Shown piece after piece: positions 11,801-26,800 of a stretch of 64,000 nucleotides of DNA. Below the pieces are notes generated by a model that saw only the letters and a list, made by a program, of their open reading frames with translations, was not told the origin of the DNA and did no database searches. The DNA is from Blastomussa wellsi. Lineage: Eukaryota > Cnidaria > Anthozoa > Scleractinia > Plerogyridae. The stretch is from assembly GCA_947652115.1 (NCBI GenBank), contig OX393561.1:43909733-43973732 (forward strand), in the 5' to 3' direction. Positions within the stretch are counted from its first letter, which is position 1. Each line of letters starts with the position of its first letter. Both the position numbers and the translations under genes were made by a program.

Positions 11801-14800
11801 ACTCTAACAAAGTTAGGGCATTGCGGCAAGATAGAACTTGATCGCTACACTCAAAATACTCGTTTACGAGTAAACAACGATTTATCTCTCTTTCTCGTGA
11901 GCCAAGCCGCATAAAAAAGCCGCCATTTTTTCATGTGCGCGCTAATTTACGCGTAAAATTCTGCGCAGTAAGGATGTGCATTGTAACATACGGGAATGAC
12001 CTTTATACCTTAAAAGTCAACGCATCTTCGAGCTTCATGGCCTGGAATTAAATAAGGATTTGAAACGAAAAAGAGCAAGACTTTTTCAAGAATATTATGA
12101 AAAATTAAAAGCAATGGCAAACGAAATTACGAGTCGATAAACTAGGTTGATGACAATTGATGAATTTTCTATGCATAAACGGCGCACAAGGCTTTCACGC
12201 ATGAAAGAAAAGGATTTGGGAAATTTGAACCGTAAACGACATTTTTGGCGGGAACTGCGGCCGCGTAGTATATATATTTGCCCACTGTGTGGTCTGGAGG
12301 TCTGAAGCTAAATGATCCGACCTCATGATAATTACCTGGTTCAGCGGTATGGAGTGTTTGACCATGCACCGCAGACAGTAGATGATGGCGGAAAAAGTAA
12401 TGGCACGAGGCGCGTTACAGTTACCGTACATCTCGGGCCCAGTCCCCGTGAAATCGAACACTGCACTACCCTGTATCGAGAAAATATTAAGTAGATTAGA
12501 TACAGATCTTCTTTGAAATTATTAACCGTCCTTTCAAATAAAAATGTGATGATCGAACGAGAAATGGAACTGAATTAAGATTCATCAACCGACCCTGCTT
12601 GATCTAGAAAAATGTAATTTCTTGGTCGATGGTATTAAGCTGAGCACTTATTGCGTTTTTTCGTATTATTAAAAGCACTGCAATGCATCTTTTCTTTTCT
12701 GTTCTTCTGGTTTCTTGTACCGTACTGTTTATTGCAATTTAAAAAAGAAACATTCCTCATCGGGATAAGTTACGTGCACTGCTAACTTCCCTGACAAGCA
12801 AAATTCGACCTGGTCGTGGACGGAATGGACCAAACTTTGACCTGATCAAGTGACGATTACACACCTCTTTCTCGTCAATGGATATAGTAAGTTTGATGCA
12901 CGAGCCATCATCCATATGATCCACAGACGACAAGATTGTCTTTCCAGTACGTTCCTATAAACACGACAGATCCATTTGAAACAGAGTAAAGAAAACTTGT
13001 TCTTTTCATTGAATTGCACTTCGTGCTTTCCAGTCGGGGGAATTCGATCAGAGTCTTACATCCTACATCTTACTGATCCCGCAGTTTCGTCAGGATAAGA
13101 TGTAATGGTTGCTAAGCAATAAGGCGTGTGACTTATGGCGACGTACTGACGTAACAACTTTGATTACATACAGACTAATGCAAACAAACAGAGACAGACA
13201 TGCAGCCAGCCAGACGGATATACAGCGGGTCAGACAAAAAGACTGACAGGTCTACAGACAGGCAGCCAGCCAGACAAACATACAGACAGACAGGCAGGCA
13301 AGCAGGCCGACAGACATTTTCTACCATGAGATTTAATAAAAATAGCACTTCTTCGAGCGTCTTTAAATACTACGAAAGTATCAGTAACAGAAGTGCCACA
13401 ACATTGATTGTCAATTAATTTAAAATAGTAAGTCTGCCTCGAGAGAAAATCTACTCTCACCTTTGTTTTTGAAGCAATGTCTTTAAGCATTTCCCGAACA
13501 GCAACTTCAGCATTATGCTGAAACGAAAACAACAGAAAGGAAAAAAATTGCAGCTCTGTCATTCAAGAACCTGAAGGCCACACCAACTATTTCCAGTAGC
13601 CTTAACATTTGCGATCAATAAATATTTTACCTGAATGTACTTCATGTAAGCCTGTACCACTGGCAAACTGTACTCTTCTATCAAACCACTAATCAGTTTG
13701 ATTCCCTGAAAAGCAAATAACACATTGCTATTTATTAGTCCAAAAATTTGGGAAGATAGTCCAAATTTTCGAGAGTTAACAACGCATATTGCGGGCTTGC
13801 AACATTCCATACTTTTCCAACCGTGGCGACACCTTAAGCTTCCACGTGAAAAAATGGCTCCTAACTTTTTGGTCTTGGCGACCACTTTAGAAAAGTTAGG
13901 AGCCAGATGGCTCCTTGAAAAAAAAGTTAATTTCGTGCCCTGCTTTTCGTTTACACATACCACTGCTCAAACAGCGTTTGAAAGAATTGTCACCCCCACC
14001 GCCCTCCTACCGTAAAAGGACATTACAGATCGTCATGCATGCAAAGCCCTTCCTCATGAGAAACGATGCGTGACGACCCAAATAAGGTCTGAGTAGGAAC
14101 GCCATAGTTGCAAAGAAAACCGGTCATACGTGATTCTCAAAACAGGCTTATATACTGCAGAAAAGCTCTCGCAGACATAAAAACGTGGTTGCGAAAGGAA
14201 AGCAACCATTACGACAATTTCATAAAAGCAGTAAACACAGAAAAGAAGTATGGCCGTACTTTGTGGTTAGCCGCGACCTGAGCTTTGAGGTCAGACAGGT
14301 TGTCATGGAGATTACGCGTGCCACTACAACCAGGGTATCTGCCGGGATCCATCAACTTCTCAATCAGTGCTATGAAACGAATAACGTGATTAGAAACTGA
14401 CTGACAGAACAACACCCGACATACCCTATGTTATGTGGATATGTATAGAGGGCAACGCAATGGAATTGAAAACCACCTTAAGGCACGTAAATCACTGACG
14501 CCCCCTTATAAAGGTGAGAATGTTTTGGAACAACTGCCACGCATGCTCATTTCGTAGTTAAAATGACATAAACAAAACTGCTCCTCTGCTATGCAAGAGT
14601 TCATTTGCAGAGCAGCGCATTTCTGCTCCAATTATTTTCCTGAAAATTGGCTACGATATGTATTAAGTTGATTACGTTCTTCTTCGCTTCGCTCAATCGA
14701 ACGTAGAATATTTTACTCTTCAGTTCCCGTAAACAAATAAGCAAACAAGAAATATGGCAGGATTCACAAACTATATATGAGTAGTTTTGTTAATTTCTGG

Positions 14801-17800
14801 AATCACTCGCTGAATCACAGCACAATTTTTTGCTGCAGGGTGCGATTTTTTTTTTCAAAAAGGTGGGTCCAGTAAAACGCCAATAACGTTGAAAATATTT
14901 TTTCATTACTGAATGATAGGAGAAAGTCTTCCCAGTTTCATTGCCATCGCACCAAAGCCGAAAAAAGTTTGGCAATGACGAGTTCGCTCGGAATAACAAC
15001 GGAGCCACCTTAATAGCCATTTTTCAACGCAGAAAACTCACCAAGAAAAAAACTGACACAAAACTGAAGCAACGTAGACTAATTTTATTAATGCAAGCCA
15101 GCCGATCCACTTATTTACCTTCTTCTTGGAACACTCCTCCTTTCACAATTTTGAATGACTTGAACACCGCTCCTTCTTCGAATATGGAATGCGAATCAGG
15201 TGGCATGGACCCTGAAAAACCAAGAGATAATTCAACACGTGACTTCACTTTCTCCTTTTACAGGTAATGCTGCATGCCGGAGCAACATTAACTGAAGTAC
15301 AATCACCTAGGAGTCTTATTCGCGTCTTTTCCGACTAGGGTGTCGCAAAGTTACGAGATGGGTTGGAAATGATAGCGCTTTTCGTGTTTGTCTTGGGTCT
15401 TCGCAAGAAAATAAGGTACTCCTATCCTACAAAGACGGGGGGTGTCAACTCTAAGAAGGGCTGTTTCGGGAGAAAAACAAAATTCTCCCGGGAATCTGAA
15501 GATTTTGCCGGGAATCAGGAGACTTTCCGTTAAACACGAAGTAATAAAGTGAAAATTTCGGAGGATTTTCTTGAGGACTTTTATTTACACACGGTACTGC
15601 TCAAACAGTGTTTGTTAGAGCTGTCACCCCCATTATAAAGCAAGGAAAACTCACAGACACACTTGAAAGAAACTCTTCCGGTAATCCAGGTAAAAGTATC
15701 CCTTCTTACAGGTAAGCCTGTGATGGAGATCATGTAAAAACCCGCGCGCGCGCGTGTCACTCAGTTTAGAATGTCTTATTAATAATGCCTCGTTTTGCGC
15801 TTGCACACAGAATTCACTCCAAATCACAGGCATGCAAACATACCTGGAGCAGAACCTCCAATGTCGGCATGGTGACCACGACTGGCGACAAAGAATACGG
15901 GCTTTGGTTGGCCGGGATGGAATACCTGCGCGAGAAAAAAGGCGCAAATGAAGATGGCGTCTATCCTCATTCACTTGCAAGGGACTGTGTCACGGCTGAG
16001 TTTAGTCTATTTAATCACGTTTTGCCTAATACGCACTACAAAGTTTGATATACAGCAGCTTGAATTGTGTGCCAGCGTGGACAAAGAACCATTGGTTTTG
16101 CAAGCAAGTTTCGTGTAACAGTATTCAGTGAATCATAAAGGGTTTTGTTATTACATTTTTCGAGACCAGTTTCAGAATCTTAGGTGTCTAGAGCATCCAC
16201 GAACTACCCTGAGTGAGTGACACCTTAGATGTATCACTGAAGGGATTATTTTTCTAACAGGGGTGATGACAGTCAGTTTCTTACTGGGGTGATGACTGTA
16301 GAATGAATGTGTGAATACGAGTGTGAATATCCGCGTGTGGAATGTGTGTGCAAGTTAATATATGCGAAATAACTGTCGTTAGAGTGTTGGTTGAAGAAAG
16401 CAATCAGATTGTAGAAGGTCCCAACCTTCTCGAAGTCGTCCATGACAGTTAGTTCAGTTAGTTTCTTACCGGGTGATGACAGTCAGATCAGTTAGTTTCT
16501 TACCGGGGTGATGACGGTCAGATCAGGAAGATGTGTGCCCCCGGCACTAGGGTGGTTACTGAGTATGACGTCACCTTCCTTCAGATCGTCTCCTAGCGTG
16601 CGAATCTAGGACGAAAATCACTGACACTGAGATAAAGAAATAACACAACCTTGCCAAATGTGCAAATAAAGAATATTCATTAACCTGGTATTGAACAGTT
16701 TCTTGCATGGAGCCGAGGTGGACAGGGATATGGGGTGCATTGGCAACCAAGCCTCCATCAGGGCCAAACATGGCGCATGAGAAGTCAAGCCGCTCCTGCA
16801 ATGAATGACAAAGTAGTATTTGACACAATATGATAAGCTATTTAGGAACGCACGAAAAGTGCACGTGTTACGACCACAGTTGGGGAATGGCTTGACACAT
16901 GTGCATGTAAATATAATTCAACAAATTGTAACACTGTCCAAATATGGACATAATGCTCTCAATATCCGTCATTAGCACTTGACAGATATTCTGCGGTATA
17001 CGTTAAGAAACGATAATTCGGTCGAAGTCTTGCAAAGCACCGAATAACGGCAACTTTTCTAGCTGTTAAAGGCACTTCGTCGACAATTTGTTGAATAATA
17101 AAATAATTATCATGCTCAGTCTTGCGGAATATCGCCTGATTTTAGCCAACTTGGCCTACGGTCTCGTCGGCTAAGTATCAGGCGATATTCCGCGCGATTT
17201 CGCAGGATAATTGTTAAATGTAGTTAACAAGTAGAAACTAGGGTGTCATGTGTCTTGGCTGATGCAAGTACACGGGACTCTTAGAGAGAATTCGGGAGAG
17301 AACTTTAAAGATCTTTAAAGCCACAGGCTAGGATTAATTAGAACTGTTATTTCACCTTAATGTTCGTTGAAATAGATGTTCGCTGTAGCACTCTGCCGAG
17401 GAAAGAAACAAAAATAAGATGAAAACTGGCCACTAATGAAAGATTGACCTACAAAAAACAACATCAAGGGCTAAAATATTTTAACTCACCTGCCCATTTG
17501 CTCAGCAGTGCTCATAAAACGATGAGAAAATATGGACAACTGGGAATGGAAGAGAGACACATTAAAACTAAACAAGAAATAAAGTCAACTGGTCATTTCT
17601 GCGAGGAAATACAGCAAATCGCTGGTGAATGTAGAAGGATTTGCCAAAAAGAACAAAAAACTACTGGTCACAATTCAACTTCAAGTGCACCGAGACCTTA
17701 GCCATTCAGTTCGACCCCAGTGCCCGCGTTAGTTCTTACTGTCCGTTACCCTTATCCAGCGGAACATAAAACAACGACAACTCTGGGCGATTCAAAAACC

Positions 17801-20800
17801 AGAACAAGGAATTCCTGGTCCCACAACGCAAGTCGCTAGAACTACCTGAATTGCATCCAGCCCAGTTCCAATACTCTTCTTGCCTCGATTCCCTCCAATC
17901 TGAAAAGTAACGAAAGCCGTACAGTTCAGAGGAACCAACATATCTAAAATAATCTGTTTGCAACACAGTAACTAATACAGTCTGGCATAATGCACAGGTT
18001 CCCGCTCAGAATGAAAAAATGTTGAAGACTCTAACAACACAGACACTCGGCAGCGATAGAGACAAGAAATTTAGTTATGAATGTCGAAATATTTGATATC
18101 AACGGCTAAATGTTATCAACACCTGAAAGACATCACACAGAAATAGCTGTCGATAAAAAACTAGCAGTCATGCATTAACTAAACGTCTAGTCTGTGAAGA
18201 CCATAAGTTTTCACAGCATGGTCAACGAAGCAAAATTGAACAAATACTGTCAAATGAGAACAAACCTCAATCCTGATATCTCCTCTCGAGGTGATTGAAG
18301 CTTTGCATTGTGGTTCAACAAGCATAGTGCTGAAAAAAAAGAATCACATTTCATTCTCAAAAGGACTGGATCTGCAGCCCCGGTGAACAAATGAAAACCT
18401 GTCAGAAAAAATCACGAGAAAATGGGTGGACAAAAAGGAACACTCCCAGTCCAAGGTTTGGGATACTACATGTCAATTCCACTCTTCGACATTAATTCGT
18501 TTCCTATTAGCTCAGCCGGTTGATATTTGGGAGGCCATCGATTCGAATCCTGTCGGGAACTTTTTCTCTGTCCCACGCTGGTGTCATATTTCATCATTAT
18601 CAACTTTTGTGGAATTAACATACCCCAGGACAGGGTGTGAATAGATGCTGTATACTCGGAAAGCAGACCCGAGGAAGTAAACTCGGGACTATGGGACTTC
18701 AAAAAACTCACCTAACTTGACCAGTCATAGCGAGAAAATAAACCAATCGCGTTTAGGTTTAAGCGACTTTCCCGCGCTTATCACCGAGTGGTTTATTATA
18801 CCACTGTTATACTATTCAGTGCCAAGTAAGCTCACTGAGACAAGAATGTGCAGCCTATCAAAAACCATTTGTATGAAAGTGACAGCTATGTTTGCTTCCC
18901 AATGACTCAAACCATCCTTTCGTCTCAAGCAGCGATCGATGTTGCCATGAAAGAACTAAACTGTAAACATCGATTTCACTGCCTTGCATATCACATATAA
19001 GCTTAAACTCGAAAACAGAAATCTATGCGATATGCAAGCCTCTGAAATCAATGTATTGAACGCCGCATGCGGCGAAACGTTTCCAAACACGAGTGTTTTT
19101 ACACGCACGGGTCAGACAGAAAATGCGCACACAGAGCAGGTGCTGGCCGCCGATTGGTCAATCCCCGGGGGCTTCTAGCTTTTACTACAATTTTTCTTTG
19201 CCGATCCCCCCTCCCCACCCTTCCACGTAGTTTCAACTTTCTCTCGGCTCCACTAATAGCCCCTGGGTCTCCGAGGATGTGGCTCCTACCTGTTTTTGTC
19301 CACGATAATAGCCGGTCCATCTATCGTGTGGCCAGCGGACAACTCCTCAAGGAGGTAAATCTTCGTGTCATGAAAACCATCTTCGAAGTAACACTTTGCT
19401 ATCTGCAGATTTTTTTGTAAAAGTATGAAACGACTTCCGTATATACTTAACTTACGGTTTAATGTCATTTGAACAACAAAAGAGACAAACAACTCGTGCT
19501 GAATAAGCTCTTTTCTATTCAAATAACCATTTCCAGCTTCAGATTTGAAAGTTCGCAAGACTAAAATTTTGCGATTTGGCAGAAAAATCGCGTTGGAGGA
19601 ACTAAAGTTAGCAAAAATGTTAAGGGCTAATCCGAAAATAAGTGCTATAATTTTTAAAGCCATGTTTTAAAATGATATTGATCAGAACCACAACAAAAAA
19701 ACTTAAAACAGGTTGACATGTTACGTTTGCGACAAATTGCACCGTTATAGTGAGTTTACGAGATTTCTTCTCTCGATCTGTTGAATGATACGGAGGAAGA
19801 GAGCGTAAACTTGCAAACTGGCATCAAAGTTAACACACCAGGTCTTGTTTGTTCACAGGGTGGATAACGCTATCCAACTTATAAATTGCTATCCAGTGGA
19901 TAAGTGTTGACAAAACATACTATTCCCTGGATAGTGATTTAACTGGTGGATATATAGCGTTATCCACCCTTTGAACGACTGGGTCCAGGGGGTTAAATTT
20001 CGCGTCATTAATTTTTTCGCGGGTCTTAAATTTCGCTATGTTTTTGCAATCGCGAAAATAGGCCATTCCCAAGTTCTCTTTGGCCTCTCAGTTTCAAAAC
20101 CATTCATGCGAGTGAACATGCAGGTAAAACTTTTAAACACATTTTCATATGAACGGTTTCACACTGAGACTTGTTTTGACACTGAGGCAAAAGTGAAATT
20201 GGAAATGGCTTATTGGGCCGTGAAAGGGAGTAACAATCAGGTACCTTTTTCACCGGGGGAGAGGTGCTAGCATTTGGCACTTCGTGTGCCACAGACGTCT
20301 TTGAATGCCCAGTCCCTCTCACCCTGACGTCATCAATAAGGATCTGCCTATCGGGAATGGTGAAACCAAACTCCCTCACATATCTGAATATACAAGAAGT
20401 TCAAGTGATTAAGTAAAAGTTTTAAGTTGCATTGGTTTCGACTCACAAATCTTTGCCAGCAAAAAAGTCTTCACCTTCCGTTGAAAGCTTCTCCAAAATC
20501 ACCATGGCGGCAACCTTCTCCTGGCTAAAATAACAAAACAAACTTTTTACAACAATTGTGGAATTGAATTTCTCGCACTCTCAGTGGATAACGTTTATAG
20601 TTGACAGGACAGCGGACACATAGATGACGCAATTGCCCACAGTGTTTTAACATCATGATTTTTTGTGCTTCATTTGACAGAACTCGGGTTTACGAATGAA
20701 CCCAGGTTTATCAGTGTTTTGGACCAGATGTTTCATGGCTTCTTAAATACCCCAGGGCAACATTAGACTACGAGCAGTCCATTTTTTTCTTAGTCCGCCG

Positions 20801-23800
20801 AGCGTGAAGCAAATAAATATGGTTACAAATTTTCCGTGACCAAATTTATTCGCTTCACGCTTGGCGGTCTTAGAAAAAAGGGACTGTTCGTAGTTAAAGG
20901 CCACATCCTTCCCTATCACTGGCTTAAATATATTGCAGACATAAAACACATGGGAATCTAGATCTGACTACTTGGTGAGAGGTGCAATGGCTTAATGACT
21001 AATGCGCTAGACTCCAGATGGAACGGTCAAGCCCTGGCTGGGACACTTCACTCTTATAGTGTCTCATAGGGCACCACTGCATCCCATCCAGGGGGAAGTA
21101 GAAATACTCCACGTCACTTCATGCTACGGAAACCGGGAAAGCTCTGGCTTTAGGCTTGAACACAGACTTTACTTTTCTTGACACAAATAAAAGCTTGACG
21201 GCCTTAACAATCCTATGACTGGCTCTGAACTACGAAAAATCATCGATTTACCTTTGCTTCCTTCTGAGGATCAGCGGTACACATTAGAGCACAGTCTGTT
21301 CCACTGTACCGCATGTGAAGAAAAGCTTCAGTGGAAATTTGGCTCCTGAAAGATACACGTACAATGCAAAATGCTTTCTCACAAGACAACTTCGTAAGTT
21401 TTGAAGTAGTTCTTGCATCAATCAGTCAGTCAGCCAGTCAGCCAGTCAGCTAGTCAGACAGTCAGTCAGCCAGTCAGTCATTCAGTCAGTCAGTAAGTCG
21501 TTCAGTCAGTCAGTCAGTCAATCAGTCAATTATCCATGTAACATTTTGTCAGCTCAGGACAGTATAACTCTCCGTATTTATATGCACACACGAACGTTCC
21601 ACAATGAAAAAGTAAGACTTACTCTTCAAATCCTTGACTTTTCAATTCTTCAATACACTTTTGCGTCAGTATATCAATTCTCTCATCCAGATAACTGAAC
21701 GACTCTTAAAATAAACAAGTAGAAATACAGAAGTCTGCAAATCTCTTCTGTTATAATTTCTTATACCTGGTAATTCCATCAATATTGGGAGCTTAAGTAA
21801 ACCAAGAAAGCACTGTAACGTCAACGAGAACATCGCACAGGAATTGCTCCTGGGACGTAAAGAGATGGATATCAAGCAAATTGTTTAAGGAAGAGAGTGA
21901 CCGTACATAGTTGAAAAAGTCAAGTTGAGACCTAAAGCTCCAGATACTATCATTATGATATCACTCCATATAATTTTAGCTTCAGTGCACTGGCATAGTA
22001 ATTTTAACAAAACTTAACCACTGTTTGTAGGTTTCCACTGGAGTAAACATATTTTATACTCGAGACAGTGTCCCTTTAAGCTTCCTAATATCGTAGCTTG
22101 AACATGAGCACAGGTTACCTACCTTTATTATAAACACGAGCACAGGGTTCCTGTGCCTCGTGCACCACATCTGCTAGAGCCAGTCCATACGCAGACAGGA
22201 TACCCGCAAAGCTGGAACATGAGCAAAATAATGCCTTATCATGTTGGGTGGTCTAACGTTTGAGTCAGTGAAATCTTAATTGCCACCATTCAAATGAAAA
22301 GCACTGATTAACACTTTCGTGTGGCTCTAGCTTTTTGAAACCGTCAGAAGCATGTGATCGAGCAGTACTTTTACTAGATGTGGTACTGTTTATTATGCTG
22401 TAAAAGGTGTTTCCAAAATTTTAGACTGTCGATGAGTCACTAGTGTCGCCGTGTAGTGTGTGACCATTCAAATGAACGCTACTGAGCGGCACTTTCATGT
22501 GGTACTGTTTAATATGCTGTACAAGATGGTTCTGGTTTGTGGATCACACGCTACCATTCAAGTAAAAGCAATTGCGCAGTACTTTCATGTGGTACTGCAG
22601 TTCTAACATTTGAACTGTAGATGAAACCCGAGTGTGTTCCCACACATTTGGCAGCTATCCTCACAATATTGGTGGCAGTGCATCTTTTTGAAATTATTCT
22701 GAAGTGTGAATTTGTCAAATGTGCCGAGGGATAGCTAAGTCTTACTCACCGATGAACAAACACAGTAGACATTCCTAATGACCTCGCAATGGAACAAGCA
22801 TGCTGACCGCCAGCCCCGCCAAAACATGCCAGAACGTGACGGGCAGTGTCGTGACCTCGTGCCTCAGTCAGGGCTCTGATTGGTCGACACATGGTCTCGT
22901 TGGCAACGGTAATGAATCCCAATGCAACCTGCTCCACAGTCAAAGGGTCTTTCTTTGCACCATCGTCTTGAGACGACAGAAATTCATTGACCTGGTGTAA
23001 AAAAACAGCAACTTTTAAGAAGGGTGAAACATCACAAAGTGAAGAGATTGACAAAATTGGTGAGACTGACGATTGAAGAGATTGAAGCAACTGACGGCAA
23101 TAACTTTGCCAGTGGCGTGAAGTTGTTTAGTTTACATACGTTTGCTTGTAGATGTGTCCACACACACTGCCTCCATTGTACAGGCAATGTCTACAGAGCG
23201 GGAAGATTTCAGAATTCACATTTTCGCAGATTAATATATTTTTTTAGTTCAGTCCCTGAACTGTCCCTTCCACGTGCCCTGTATAGGGGCTGAACCCAGG
23301 CACAACACACTTCTCACGCCTGGTTTTAGCCCCTGTTAAGGGCATGCAGAAGGGAGAGTTCAGGGACTGGACTAAATTTTTTTCTAACCTGTTCTGTTAA
23401 CTTTTTGAAAGCTGACCATGAACCTTCCAAATCCAATGGCAAATCTTCATTTTTTCCAAAGATTTTGGGGAAAAATCTGTTAAAAACACAGTTCAAAGTG
23501 TAGGATTACCGGTAATTAAAAGTATGTACAACAATTCCAGTTGCATTGCAATAGTTTAAAACTCTAAAACTCCAGATCTGACTGATAATTAATCATGTGG
23601 CAACAACTTAGCAAGCCAAGGCAGGTCTTTTATCGGACGGGTTAAGAAATAATGTTGCAGCAGTGAAACTAAAAGTAGCAAAACCAAGATAACCGATGTA
23701 CGGTGGAACTATTTTTCGAACCCTCAAATTCTCAAACCTGTCGATATAAACTCAAACCAAAAGTTGTTTGATTCTCTTCTCAAACTCCACAATTTCTTGG

Positions 23801-26800
23801 ACCAATTTTTGTTTGCCTTAGAGGAACAAGAAATTAAGATGCAACTGTATCTAAGATTATTTGAAAAAATGCTCTATATTTGGGTTCAGAAATAGAGATT
23901 GCAGACTGAAGTGCTATAGAAAATAGCTTTCTCCGTAAAGAAACATTGTTTTATTAAAAATAAATATCCCATACTCAGGTAGAATTCTGCCGAGCACCAG
24001 GTTTGCATCTGTCACAGCGAGTGGGCCACCTAAGAAAATACAATTGATATATTACATTCTAAGCATGCGCACTAGATAAACCACCAAGCTCAGGAACAGA
24101 TTATTCATTCTCAAGTTTTCCTGTAACTAAGTGGACAGACAATTTATGATAACAGGTACAGAAGCACACCTTTTCTGTAACAAACTGGTCCGGGATGGGC
24201 ACTTGCTGACTCAGGTCCAACAACAAACAGCCCCGCCCTAAAAAATAGGCGTGATCCACCCCCTGCTGCGACAGTGTTGATGTCCAACTGAAGAAGTAGG
24301 TATTGAGGTACATTACTTTACATTGCCTAGTTAACTGTGAATAATTCAAACATAATACAACCAAAACTACACCTTGGTCAATCGCAAAAGACACTGACAA
24401 TTAATCCAGTCATCAAATCAAAAGTCAGCTTGGGGTGATGTGGCCTCCACTTTACATATTGCTATTTATTTTTATTTATATTTTAAAATTGTCTGCTTGC
24501 CAGGGTTTAACCCTTAGAGTCTCAGTTGTCATGAGTCTGTATAAAGGTAACTGAAATTCTACCATATAATTATAATTTCTTTTTTAAGTCACTGAACAAC
24601 ATTGTAAGTGCTTCATGCTTTTCTTTAAATTAAAATAAATAAGAGTCAAAGTCAGTGCAGTGCGTTAGCTAACAACTATTACGATGATCAACAAAACCTG
24701 CTTTCGTACCTGCGGGGCCTGTATAGTTATTCCAGCTGTCGTTGTCTCAAACACGTGTTCAAATTGACCAGCAAAGCGAGACACGTCTGTTGATGTTCCT
24801 GGGCAAGTTGGATAGTAGAGAAGAAACAATTACTCCTGACCTGTTTCTCAAACATTCAAAAGGCCATCTGGATCTAAGTTTGATACTGTTGGATTTTGTT
24901 GAGCAGTGCAAAGGATACTAAATTGTGCAAGGTAATTCAGGAAAGAGAGCAATATTGTATCTCAACATCTTTTGGAGGATTGAGTATAAGTATATAGAAA
25001 GTGCATGGTGTGAATTATGTCAGAATTAAATGCTTGGTTTGACAATTGACTTTGTTCATTGTACATGTATCTGAACTAAACCTAAATAATTAAGGTATTT
25101 GCACCGGCAAAATTTGGGATTAATCGAGAAACTGGAAGTCTGGGACGAATAAATAAACGTTTTGAGGTCTGCAAGCCTTTTTAACAGTGGAAACTCATCA
25201 AACATGGCGGCATCGAACACAAGGGAGTACGAACGTGAAGAAACTGAACTATTTGTGTGGTTTTCAGGCCACTTTACCCACAAATTTGAAGCTTTTTACC
25301 TGCAAGCTCATAGGAGCAGTAAGGAAAAAATGGAAAATCTCGGGAAGGATTGTACATTATGCTTCAAAACTTGGCAGAATGAAAGATCACATGCAGACAA
25401 ACAAATAAACGGGAATGTTTTTCGAATTTCTTACACCACAGGTAGATATGATTTTTTTATGCGAGTTTTATTAAAATATATATATTTCTGAAAATAAATA
25501 ATTTTTCAAAAAACACTCCCGTATCATTTTTTGTAATCGGCAAATAAATATATTTTCATCAACTATTTCTTTAGGACGCTTTATCCAGTCGAGTAAAATT
25601 GGAAAAATATTAATTTGAGTATCTAATTAAATTAACACCTTTAGCTGTCAAAATCGTCAAATTCAACCCCATCACAACAAGCCTCAGTAACTGAACTTTG
25701 TATATTTGCACTCAGTTTGTACCAAAAGAAAAGCAAAAAGACAATATTTTTTTTCAAAAAGACCAAACTTAGCCGGTGCAAATACCTTAATCCTCAAAAT
25801 TCATAAAGAAAATGTGTGTTAAGAAATCTGTGGTGAACGGTCAAATTTGCAGATTGGGACAGTCCATTACATAAATGCCAATGATTATGATGATGAGGAT
25901 GATGATGATGACAGGGATGATTTTCTATGTTACGCTATATTACCTCCCATGTCAAATCCAATAACTGGCTGATCTGTCTCTCTCTGAAAAGTCGTCATTG
26001 CATAACCAACCTGGACAAGGCATACATTATGAACTACACTGATATTGATTATAAGTAAAATCCAACTAGTGGTCTATTATGCTGCTTTCTGATTGGTTGA
26101 GCTACTACCAGGCTATATGTTATAGCCCACTAGTAGCGAAAAGCGCCGGCTTTGAAAACCAAAACAATGGCGGCTGAATCGCGTTTTGCTTAAGTTTCGG
26201 ACGAGTATTTAAGCTCATTATTAGATAAATCTATACTTTCTATGCTTTCTAGTTGGATTTTACTAAAACAATAATTCCTCTCACCCTCATGGCCTCTGAG
26301 TCAATAGCCCATGAGGCCGAAGGCCTCATGCGCTATTGACTCAGAGCCCAATCGGGCTCGAGGAATAATTGTTAACTATACAACTGGAACTATTATTTTT
26401 GGTTTGCAGACAGATGGGCCTATAACCAGGGGTATGACAACAGGCCTTAAAGGGACCTAGCTAGTCAGCCTCTGCCATTTCTGATGCAATCAAAATGATT
26501 CAAATTGTATGGTATTGTATGTTTTTGGAAGTGTTTTGTTACCTTTAGCAAGTTTCTGAGTAGATCACTTTCATTTTAGCATGCTCCCTGTAAACTATAA
26601 TACTGAAACTCTCCCATGTAAGCAAAGACAAGACTAGTAACAGTTCTATTAGCTGAAATTGCTAAATGGACTATTTAAAACCTACCACACCACCTGCAGG
26701 TCCAGAAAGAATTGCCCTTGATCCATAAAACCTGAGATGTACATAACACATTTAAAGTTTGCACCAAGCATTATAGGTCTGCAATGCATAAAAGATCCTA

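Noticed and set aside
13230..13562. 110-codon open frame, minus strand
   Set aside because: It starts in OPLAH exon 32 sequence and ends in the CAGA microsatellite. Only the exon part is real.
20400..20530. Longer minus-strand frame with [13 protein letters not shown]
   Set aside because: The correct phase gives GDFGEAFNG, which matches the protein family and both neighbouring exon phases.
25162..25491. 109-codon open frame in OPLAH intron 10, plus strand
   Set aside because: It reads like a possible protein ([17 protein letters not shown]), but I recognise no family and see no supporting gene structure. A nested gene or repeat fragment is not excluded.
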